From NCBI RefSeq assembly GCF_006716695.1, contig NZ_VFPN01000001.1, positions 1,116,001-1,180,000 of the forward strand: a stretch of DNA of 64,000 nucleotides, written 5' to 3'. Made by a program: the position numbers and the translations under genes. Below the pieces are notes generated by a model. The model saw only the letters and a program-made list of their open reading frames with translations. It did not search any database and was not told the DNA's origin. Within the stretch, counting starts at the first letter, position 1. Every line of letters begins with the position of its first letter. Below, piece after piece: positions 57,204-64,000 of the stretch. Source of the stretch: Klugiella xanthotipulae. GTDB taxonomy: Bacteria > Actinomycetota > Actinomycetes > Actinomycetales > Microbacteriaceae.

Positions 57204-58115
57204 ATGAACACCACACCTGACTCATCAGTCTCGCCCACTTGGCCCGTTTTGTCTCCGCGGCTCGGCCTAGGTCCGCTCGGCATCGCCGTGCGGGTCGTGG
57301 CGGCCATCGGAATCCTCATGATCGCCAACCTCGTCGCGAGTCTCGCACCCGCAGCGCTGAGCATCATCCCCGGCGCCGTCGAGATCTTCGGCGGGTCGTC
57401 GCCGTGGGGCTTCGCGCTGGCGTTGGTGCTCCAGGCGCTCACGCTCGGCATCGTGGTGCTCGGGGTGTGGATGTGGATGCGGTGGATCGAGCGCACCCCG
57501 ATCCGCGCCGCCGGGTGGCGCTGGGGCAAGCGTTCAGCGGTGTGGCTTCTGCTCGGCGTCGCGGCGGCGGCGGCCAGCCTGTTCGCGGTCGTCGCGCTTC
57601 TGCCCGCCACCGGCCCCGTGCTCGGCGAGGAGGCATTGCTTGGCGACCAGACCGCGACGCCGGTAATGCTCGCGCTGCTGATCGTCTACTACCTGGGCCT
57701 GGCGTTCGTGCAGCAGGGCATTCCCGAGGAACTGCTGTTCCGCGGCATGCTGCTGTGGCGCGTGCGAGAGCGCCCCCTCCTCGCGGTCGTCGTGACGACG
57801 CTCGCCTTCACAGCGATCCACCTCGTGTCCAACGGCGGACAGCAGTCGGCGTGGGAGCACGTACTCTACCTTGCTCAGCCGTTCGGCTTTGCTCTTCTCG
57901 CCGTGGGGCTGCTGCTCTGGACAGGATCGCTCTGGGCAGCCATCGGGGTGCACGGCGGCTTCCACGTCGGAAACTACCTCGCCGTGGGATTCCTGCACCA
58001 GGTGGATGCGGTCGCATCGTGGCTCGCCATCGGCGGGGTCCAGGCCGCCATCGGCCTGGCACTAGTCATTACAGCCCTGCGACGCGGCAAGCGCATTCTG
58101 GACGGCGATAGCTGA
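57204..58115 (+). CDS. CPBP-family intramembrane metalloprotease
   Basis: A 303-residue membrane protein with eight helices. The CAAX-protease/bacteriocin-processing signature is present: EELLFRGMLLWRVRE, then FTAIHLVSN, then GVHGGFHVGNYL with the metal-binding residues. Such enzymes cleave peptides within the membrane, and in some cases give self-immunity to bacteriocins. The ATG at 57204 is used; the frame further left overlaps the control region. It is divergent from the two-component system that likely controls it. Confidence 0.85.
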   Translation: MNTTPDSSVSPTWPVLSPRLGLGPLGIAVRVVAAIGILMIANLVASLAPAALSIIPGAVEIFGGSSPWGFALALVLQALTLGIVVLGVWMWMRWIERTPIRAAGWRWGKRSAVWLLLGVAAAAASLFAVVALLPATGPVLGEEALLGDQTATPVMLALLIVYYLGLAFVQQGIPEELLFRGMLLWRVRERPLLAVVVTTLAFTAIHLVSNGGQQSAWEHVLYLAQPFGFALLAVGLLLWTGSLWAAIGVHGGFHVGNYLAVGFLHQVDAVASWLAIGGVQAAIGLALVITALRRGKRILDGDS

Positions 58116-58186
58116 GGAAACAGTCGCGAAGGAAGCGGAGTTTGTCGCAGCGGGAATGACAGATAACACTGCGAAAAAACGGCTAA

Positions 58187-58555
58187 TTACCACTGCGCCT
58201 TACTCAGGTACAGCGCGATGGCGTCGCGGTTGCGCGTGAGGCACTCTACTTTGCACGTCAGGCGCTCCCGCTCCTGGTTGAGAACCCGGGCCGTCTCGGC
58301 GTCAATCGAGGGCACAACGGAGGCGTCCGACGGCGACCCGCAGTTCATCACACACGGCAGGATGCGCCGGATGATCCAGGTGGGGATGCCCGAATCAAGC
58401 AGTTCGCGGATGTTGCGCACCCGCTCCACATCTGATTCGGCGTACGCACGGTATCCGTTGGCCGTGCGCTCCGGAAACAGGAGCTCCTGCTCCTCGTAGT
58501 AGCGCAGGAGGCGCGCGACCACACCCGTCCGGGCCGAAAGCTCGCCAATTTTCAT
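58187..58555 (-). CDS. MerR-family transcriptional regulator
   Basis: A 122-residue regulator: N-terminal winged HTH (MKIGELSARTGVVARLLRYY, then LLFPERTANGYRAYAESD), a dimerisation helix and a short C-terminus. It carries Cys in LPCVMNCGSP and CKVECL, which could sense metals or thiol stress, but no standard ligand motif is recognised. The operator palindrome lies 20 bases upstream and is shared with the divergent MFS gene. Confidence 0.85.
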   Translation of the reverse strand: MKIGELSARTGVVARLLRYYEEQELLFPERTANGYRAYAESDVERVRNIRELLDSGIPTWIIRRILPCVMNCGSPSDASVVPSIDAETARVLNQERERLTCKVECLTRNRDAIALYLSKAQW

Positions 58556-58574
58556 GATATCTCTCCCCCACTTG

Positions 58575-58596
58575 ACCTTCACATAGATGTGAAGGT
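58575..58596. promoter_or_regulatory. MerR-type operator
   Basis: ACCTTCACAT-AG-ATGTGAAGGT is a perfect 10-2-10 inverted repeat in the 55-base divergent region. A TTGACC sits at 58572-58577 and a TACTAT-like -10 at 58601-58606, so the palindrome fills the overlong spacer, as in MerR-controlled promoters. Confidence 0.75.
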
Positions 58597-58610
58597 TTCA
58601 TACTATCCGA

Positions 58611-59849
58611 ATGACACTTAAAGAACCACAGACCGGCACGATTGAGACGGCATCACCCGCACCCCGACATCAGGAACCCCGTGGCGAGCGACTGCCGCTC
58701 AGCGCCCTCAGCGCCCTCGCACTCGTGGTCTTCCTCGCGATCGTCACCGAGACGCTACCCGCCGGGCTGCTCACCGCGATGTCCGCGGACCTGCGGGCGA
58801 GCGAGCCGGAGATCGGCCAGCTCATCACGGTCTACGCGGCCACAAGCGCGCTCACGGCCATCCTGCTCACCTCGCTCACTCGCCGGGTACCCCGGCGCAC
58901 GCTCCTGCTCGCCCTGGTCGCCGGGTTTGCCGCCGTCAACGCCGTGACCGCCGTCTCGGACAGTTACGCGCTCACCGTCGTGGCGCGCATCTTCGGCGGC
59001 ATGATTGCCGGGATGTTGTGGTCGATGCTCGCCGGCTACGCCCTGCGGATCGTGCGCCCCGAGCACCAGGGGCGGGCGCTCACAATCGCGATGGCCGGGG
59101 CACCGCTGGCCTTTGCCGTGGGGCTGCCGCTCGGCACCTTCCTGGGCGGGATCGTGGGCTGGCACCCGGTGTTCGGCGGGATCGCGGCCGTCACGGCCCT
59201 GGTCATCGTTTGGATCGTGGCCGCCGTGCCGCCCCTGCCCGGCGAGGTAGCCGGTGCCCACGGGTCGTTTGGCCGGGTGCTGCGCACGCGCGGGATGCTC
59301 CTCCTGCTGGCCACAACACTCGCCTTTGTGGTGGCCCACAACGTGGCCTACACGTATATCGGACCCCTCATGCGCACATCCGGGCTGACCAGTTCGCTCG
59401 ACACGGTGCTGCTCGTTTTTGGCGTGAGCGCACTCGTGGGCATCTGGCTTGTGGGTATGTTTATCGACCGCCACCTGCGCCTGCTGATTCTCGGGGCCAT
59501 GGCCCTCCTCGCCACCACCATGCTGGCGCTGGCGGCCCTGTCGGGTGAGGTGGCCGTTACGCTGGTTGCCGTCGCCCTGTGGGGTCTCACCTACGGCTCG
59601 GTCTCACCCCTCTTCCAGACCGTGCCGGCCAAGCTCATGAGCCGCGAGTTGGACGTCGCGCAGGCGATGATCGTGACCATCTGGAACCTCGGCATCGGCC
59701 TGGGTGCCGTGCTGGGCGGCGTGACCCTGGGCACACTGGGCGACGGAGGGCCGGCCTGGCTCGCGTTCGCCGCCGCCGCAGTGGCGCTTGTTGTGGCCGT
59801 GGTGGGGCGGAAGCGGGCCTTCCCGCTGGCCGGGCCGCGGCATCCGTAG
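58611..59849 (+). CDS. MFS efflux transporter
   Basis: A 412-residue exporter with 12 helices after a 35-residue polar N-terminus. AIVTETLPAGLLTAMSADLR and SEPEIGQLITVYAATSALTA are typical of the DHA1/AraJ sugar- and drug-efflux group. It is divergent from the MerR regulator, which should activate it when an inducer binds. Substrate unknown. Confidence 0.85.
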   Translation: MTLKEPQTGTIETASPAPRHQEPRGERLPLSALSALALVVFLAIVTETLPAGLLTAMSADLRASEPEIGQLITVYAATSALTAILLTSLTRRVPRRTLLLALVAGFAAVNAVTAVSDSYALTVVARIFGGMIAGMLWSMLAGYALRIVRPEHQGRALTIAMAGAPLAFAVGLPLGTFLGGIVGWHPVFGGIAAVTALVIVWIVAAVPPLPGEVAGAHGSFGRVLRTRGMLLLLATTLAFVVAHNVAYTYIGPLMRTSGLTSSLDTVLLVFGVSALVGIWLVGMFIDRHLRLLILGAMALLATTMLALAALSGEVAVTLVAVALWGLTYGSVSPLFQTVPAKLMSRELDVAQAMIVTIWNLGIGLGAVLGGVTLGTLGDGGPAWLAFAAAAVALVVAVVGRKRAFPLAGPRHP

Positions 59850-60038
59850 TGCGGTACTGGCGGCGCAAGATAACAACGAAGCTTGCATTATATATGCCCT
59901 TTGGCGTTACCGCCCGATCACGGCCGAACGTGCAGGAAACTCCCGGGTGAGTGTAGTGTGTTACCTGTGTATGACAGTCCACCGTGTGGCGCACCTCAAA
60001 GACGAGGAGCGTGACAGTCAGACAAAAGTAGGGTTTCA

Positions 60039-61304
60039 ATGAGTATTCAGCAAACCGTCAACTACATTGCTCAGGTGCTGGGGCGGCCGGCCCTGATCGA
60101 GGACCGAAAGCAGCGGGTGGTGGCGTACAGTCCCCAGTCGAACTTCATTGACGAGGTGCGACGCAAGACCATCTTGGAGCACCACGCGGGCCCCGACGTG
60201 AGTTCCTGGTTGCTCGGGCTGGGCGTGAACCAGGCCCGCGAGTCCTTCCACCTGCCGCAGAATGCCGAGCTAAACATGCTGCCGCGGCTGTGCGTGCCGA
60301 TCTGGAAGTCGAACCTGCCACTCGGATACCTCTGGTTCATCGAGGCACCCGACCGCATGGACGCCCTCGACGTGGAGCGCGCCCACGGCCTCGGCGACCG
60401 CCTCGCCGAGGAATGGTACCGGTGGCGGATGCAGCAGAACACCGCCGCCTCCCGAAACTCGGTGAGCGTGCGCAACTTGCTACTGGGCTCGGGCGAGACC
60501 GTCGCGCGCGCCGCGGAGGACGTGACGGAGGACGGCCTCTTTGCCGCGGGGGCAGCCGTGCGCGCCCTCGTCATCCGCCCGGTCATGACAGCGGGTGGCC
60601 CACACGCCAGCGAACTGCGCGAGCGGCTCGACAAGACCGTGCGTGCCGCCACCCGCACCTGTGGCCAGATCAACGTCCTGAGCCTCGTGCGCCCCGACCA
60701 CGCCGTGCTCCTCGTCCCCACATCGGACACACCCGGCCGATTTCCCGATGCGGAGGACACCGCGCAGCGCCTGCTCGCCGCCGCCAACGACATCCTGGCC
60801 ACCCTGCCCGGCGTGGACCGCGTGATCGTGGGGATTGGCGAGGGTCACGACCGGCTCGACAGGGCGCAGGAGAGCTACACCAACGCGTGCCGGGCGACGC
60901 AGATCGCTGTCGCCTTCGACGTCCCCGACCGGATCGTGCACTGGGGACGGCTGGGCGTCTACCGCAGCGTGTACTCGATCGCGGCGCACGGCGTCCAGGC
61001 GAGCGACGTGCAGGCCGGACTCGCCGCCCTACTGAGCGAAAAAGACGGACGGACACTGCTCAAAACCGCCGAGTGCTACCTCAACCTGGGCTGCCGGGTG
61101 CAGGATGCGGCGGCCCAGCTCAACCTACACCGCACGTCGCTCTACTACCGGTTGGAGCGCATCGAACGCATCGTGGGCGTTGACCTTCAGGATGGCGTGC
61201 AGCGCCTGGGCCTGCACCTCGCCATCATGCTCACGCGCATCGGCACCGACCAATTCGCCGACGCGGCAGTCTATTCGACAGATGTTGCGTCGGGAGCCGC
61301 GTGA
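60039..61304 (+). CDS. PucR-type transcriptional regulator
   Basis: A 421-residue regulator. The N-terminal 190 residues form a GAF-like sensing domain (MSIQQTVNYIAQVLGRPALI, LPRLCVPIWKSNLPLGYLWF). The C-terminal PucR HTH is LKTAECYLNLGCRVQDAAAQ with LNLHRTSLYYRLERIERIVG. PucR/CdaR members control purine, gluconate or other catabolic genes. No catabolic operon is next to it, so its targets lie elsewhere. The ATG at 60039 follows a weak ribosome site. Confidence 0.83.
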   Translation: MSIQQTVNYIAQVLGRPALIEDRKQRVVAYSPQSNFIDEVRRKTILEHHAGPDVSSWLLGLGVNQARESFHLPQNAELNMLPRLCVPIWKSNLPLGYLWFIEAPDRMDALDVERAHGLGDRLAEEWYRWRMQQNTAASRNSVSVRNLLLGSGETVARAAEDVTEDGLFAAGAAVRALVIRPVMTAGGPHASELRERLDKTVRAATRTCGQINVLSLVRPDHAVLLVPTSDTPGRFPDAEDTAQRLLAAANDILATLPGVDRVIVGIGEGHDRLDRAQESYTNACRATQIAVAFDVPDRIVHWGRLGVYRSVYSIAAHGVQASDVQAGLAALLSEKDGRTLLKTAECYLNLGCRVQDAAAQLNLHRTSLYYRLERIERIVGVDLQDGVQRLGLHLAIMLTRIGTDQFADAAVYSTDVASGAA

Positions 61305-61455
61305 ACCCGACAGACGGCCCATGTCGTCCACCCCACCGCGCTCTAGGCTGGGGACGCCGGTACCGGCCCGCCGCAGCCCAGCCCTGCCCGCGCATCCCGA
61401 CCCCACCCGCCCGTGCCCCCTACGGGCAGCCACAGCAGCACACTGGAGATCACCA

Positions 61456-62517
61456 ATGACGTCGAACCCCTCCGCACCCACCCGTGCCCCCCACCGGCGA
61501 GGGCTCACCGGTGCTCTCGCGCTCGCCCTGGTCGTCGTGCTCAGCGGAGGTCTCGCTCCGGCCGCGTTTGCGGCCGACGACGACATCTCGTGGGCCGTGC
61601 AGCCCTCCTCCGCCGAGGGTCCCGACGGCCGCGACGTGATGAGCTACACCCTCTCCCCCGGCGACACCGTCACGGACTACGTGGGAGTTTCCAACCTCGG
61701 CCACAACACCCTCTCGATGCGGGTGTATGCGATGGACGCGGCCATGACCACCGACGGCTCCTTCACGCTACCACCCGCTAGCACGCCCTCGGTGGACGTG
61801 GGCAACTGGGTGGGCATCACGGGCGAAGGCACCTATACAATCGAACCCGGCCAACGGCTCGACATCCCCTTCCGCCTGACCGTGCCGCCGACCGCGTCAC
61901 CGGGCGACCACGCGGGTGGCATCGTGGCCTCGCTGAGCGAGCTGGGCACCTCCGGCGACGGCGCGCAGCAGGTCTCGGTGGACCGGCGCGTGGGCGTGCG
62001 ACTGTACGTGAACATCCCCGGCGAGCGCACACCGCACCTGGAGGTCTCCGACGTGACGGTGAACTACGACGGCGGCTGGGACCTGTTTGGTGGCACCAGC
62101 ACCGTCACCTACAGCGTCAAAAACACCGGAAATGTGCGCCTAGGCGGCACCGCCGCGCTCACCCTCACGGGCCTGCTCGGCTGGTCACTGGGTGCCGCCG
62201 AGGATCGCCAGCTGCCGGATGTGCTGCCCGGCTCAACCGTGGAGTTCACCGAGACTGTCACGGGCGTGGCCCCCGCGGTCTTTGTCAACGCGGATGTCTC
62301 GCTCACCCCCACCTCGGTAGGTGACGCGGGCGACGACGTGGGCACGAACGACTCGGCCAGCGGGTGGGCGTTGGCGCTGCCCTATACGGTGCTCATTATT
62401 ATCCTGCTGCTGGCCGGGCTGATCTTCTGGCTCTGGTGGCGCGGACGCCGCTGGCGCACGCAGGCGAAGGCGGCGCTGGCCGGCACGGCTAGCGAGCATC
62501 CGCAACCCACCGCCTGA
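61456..62517 (+). CDS. DUF916-type cell-surface protein
   Basis: A 353-residue protein: signal peptide cut near AAFAAD (residue 36), then a Cu-oxidase-like beta-sandwich region with DDISWAVQPSSAEGPDGRDV and LDIPFRLTVPPTASPGDHAG, the DUF916 pattern seen in the partner proteins of WxL surface systems. A single C-terminal transmembrane helix (TVLIIILLLAGLIFWLWW) and a basic tail anchor it. The role is probably displaying or holding another surface protein. The frame from 61105 lies over the PucR gene and is not used. Confidence 0.82.
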   Translation: MTSNPSAPTRAPHRRGLTGALALALVVVLSGGLAPAAFAADDDISWAVQPSSAEGPDGRDVMSYTLSPGDTVTDYVGVSNLGHNTLSMRVYAMDAAMTTDGSFTLPPASTPSVDVGNWVGITGEGTYTIEPGQRLDIPFRLTVPPTASPGDHAGGIVASLSELGTSGDGAQQVSVDRRVGVRLYVNIPGERTPHLEVSDVTVNYDGGWDLFGGTSTVTYSVKNTGNVRLGGTAALTLTGLLGWSLGAAEDRQLPDVLPGSTVEFTETVTGVAPAVFVNADVSLTPTSVGDAGDDVGTNDSASGWALALPYTVLIIILLLAGLIFWLWWRGRRWRTQAKAALAGTASEHPQPTA

Positions 62518-62767
62518 CCGAGACGGCCGGACCCGTTTTGGGTGAGTTCTGTTCATGCGACCGAGCAATAAACGTCGATGTGTGAGGAAAAGTCACCCGG
62601 AAGGGTACGGGGCAATGCCCTCGACGATCGTCGGCACCCGGCGCGGATTCCTTCGTCATAGCGACGATGACGGCGCGCGGCGGGATGTCTAGGCTCCTAG
62701 GACACAGTCCCCGCGGCACGCCCACCGGGCGGCCGCATCCACCACGACATTAACGACGGAGTTAATT
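62518..62767. other. Intergenic region upstream of the M64 peptidase
   Basis: About 250 bases with no supported gene. An AT-rich patch and a short CCTAGG-type palindrome are the only features seen. Confidence 0.4.
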
Positions 62768-64000
62768 ATGTCCATACTCACACGCAGACCCCCGCATCGG
62801 GGGCGGAGGTTGATCGCGATGCTCACCGCGCCCGTGATGGCGCTGGGCTTCATGGTGTCAACGGCCCTCCCCGCCCAGGCCAACGAACCCGCGGTTGGCA
62901 GTTCAACCGTTGTGCCCATCCAGGTAACGGGTGACCCGCAGGAGCGCTTCTCGCTCGTCATCCTGGGCGACGGCTACACGGCCGCCGAGATGCCGCTCTT
63001 CCGGGAGCAGGTCGAGGAGCACCTGAACGTGATGTGGAGCATTGAGCCCTACAAGAGCTATCGCAACTACTTCAACGTGTACGCGGTCGAGATCGTCTCC
63101 GGCGAGTCGGGCGTGAGCTGCGACAACCAGCTGACCTCAGGCACAAAGAACACCCCGCTGAAGATGGCCTTCTGGGGCGGCTGTAACGCGAGCAGCGTGC
63201 AGCGACTCCTGACGGTCAACAGCACCCTCGCCAAGCAGTACGCCGCCACCGCACCCAAGGTGGACCAGATTCTGGCTCTCGCCAACAGCGACACGTATGG
63301 CGGCGCTGGCGGATCGTACGCCACGGCCAGCGGCGGAAACGCCCTCTCCGCTCTCATCTCACCCCACGAGTTGGGGCACTCCCTCGGCGGACTCCAAGAC
63401 GAGTACGACTACTACAGCCGCGGTGTCACCACCGGTAACTACACGGGCAGCGAGCCCAGCTCGGCACACCACACGCTCCTCACCGAGCAGCAGATGGTGG
63501 ACCAGAAGAAAAAATGGTGGCGATGGATGGGTGAACCCAGCGAATCCGGCGGGATCATCGGCCGTTACGAGGGCGGCCAGTACTACTCGACGGGGGTGTA
63601 CCGGCCCAGCCGCCACTCACAGATGAAGACCCTCGGCTACCAGTACGACCAGGTCTCACGCGAAATCATGACCGAAAAAATCTCGGCAAAGACCAAGCTG
63701 GTGCCCCGCTCCACACCAACGAATGCACCGGTCGCCGAAAACTCCATCCTCTGGGTCGAGACGGCCCACCCGGTCTACCATGAGCTCGATGTGACCTGGG
63801 CCATCAACGGCACACCCGTGACCGACACCAACAACTCGCGACAGTTCTCCCTGGAGGATCACGGTGCCCGGGCGGGCGACACCGTCACGGCCACCACCGT
63901 AGACAACACCGAGTACGTGCGCGACCCCGCGCTGCGGGGCCGCGCATCCATGACCCAGGTGCGCACCTGGACCGTGGGTGACACAACCGTGAGTCGCGGT
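62768..64000 (+). CDS. Secreted M64-family metallopeptidase (partial)
   Basis: An open frame without a stop before the window ends, so at least 411 residues are seen. The signal peptide ends near PAQANEP (residue 40). The M64 (IgA-peptidase type) start is RFSLVILGDGYTAAEMPLF. The zinc site is HELGHSLGGLQDEYD, an HExxHxxxxxxxDE motif. It follows the DUF916 gene. The catalytic domain appears complete, but the C-terminus is not in view. Confidence 0.85.
   Translation, partial: MSILTRRPPHRGRRLIAMLTAPVMALGFMVSTALPAQANEPAVGSSTVVPIQVTGDPQERFSLVILGDGYTAAEMPLFREQVEEHLNVMWSIEPYKSYRNYFNVYAVEIVSGESGVSCDNQLTSGTKNTPLKMAFWGGCNASSVQRLLTVNSTLAKQYAATAPKVDQILALANSDTYGGAGGSYATASGGNALSALISPHELGHSLGGLQDEYDYYSRGVTTGNYTGSEPSSAHHTLLTEQQMVDQKKKWWRWMGEPSESGGIIGRYEGGQYYSTGVYRPSRHSQMKTLGYQYDQVSREIMTEKISAKTKLVPRSTPTNAPVAENSILWVETAHPVYHELDVTWAINGTPVTDTNNSRQFSLEDHGARAGDTVTATTVDNTEYVRDPALRGRASMTQVRTWTVGDTTVSRG

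Overview
The window comes from a high-GC Gram-positive bacterium, an actinobacterium most like the Microbacteriaceae. The support is a heme oxygenase of the HmuO type, a Zur-type regulator beside a zinc ABC transporter, rpsN-rpmG-rpmB in the actinobacterial order, a CopD-CtaG fusion, Bkd-type 2-oxoacid dehydrogenase genes, many GTG starts, and an rRNA operon with TTGAGAACT-type antitermination boxes. The genus cannot be fixed from this sequence alone.

Layout. Positions 1-5400 hold decayed mobile or toxin-antitoxin remnants (HipBA, an IS3 OrfA piece), an alpha/beta hydrolase, a MetF-like protein, a UMF1 permease, a DnaA-box cluster and small hypothetical genes. Positions 5400-12500 carry a DUF2804 protein, a PIF1-like helicase, a heme-degradation pair (heme oxygenase and DUF2470) with an iron-box candidate, a penicillin-binding-fold lipoprotein that has lost its SxxK motif, and a cell-wall-anchored leucine-rich-repeat protein. 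After tRNA-Gly, positions 13060-23120 form a compact phage-derived island: repressor, two ImmA-type proteases, Cro- and AlpA-like regulators, two large paralogous pectate-lyase-fold tailspikes, an amidase and two holin-like proteins. No integrase, terminase, portal, capsid or tail-tube gene was recognised. The second tailspike and the lysis module each follow a copy of the same promoter/operator/hairpin element.

Positions 23250-32400 are largely chromosomal: dcd, a WXG100-type three-gene operon, copD-ctaG, hup, a glycosyltransferase, the rpsN-rpmG-rpmB operon and a G5/excalibur surface protein. A complete rRNA operon (16S-23S-5S, minus strand) fills 32600-38250. Directly upstream of it lies a convergent pair that looks like a gamma-butyrolactone signalling module: an AfsA-type synthase and an ArpA/ScbR-type receptor. 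Zur and a full Zn2+ ABC transporter with a perfect palindromic Zur box follow.

Positions 44700-54000 hold an MFS exporter, a translationally coupled aminotransferase-bkdA-bkdB-bkdC operon, a four-helix holin-family membrane protein, a pentapeptide-like protein, a low-molecular-weight tyrosine phosphatase and purB. Positions 54000-64000 hold small membrane proteins, a NarL-type two-component system divergent from a CPBP protease, a MerR/MFS efflux pair with a perfect operator palindrome, a PucR-type regulator, a DUF916 cell-surface protein and the start of a secreted M64 metallopeptidase that runs off the window.
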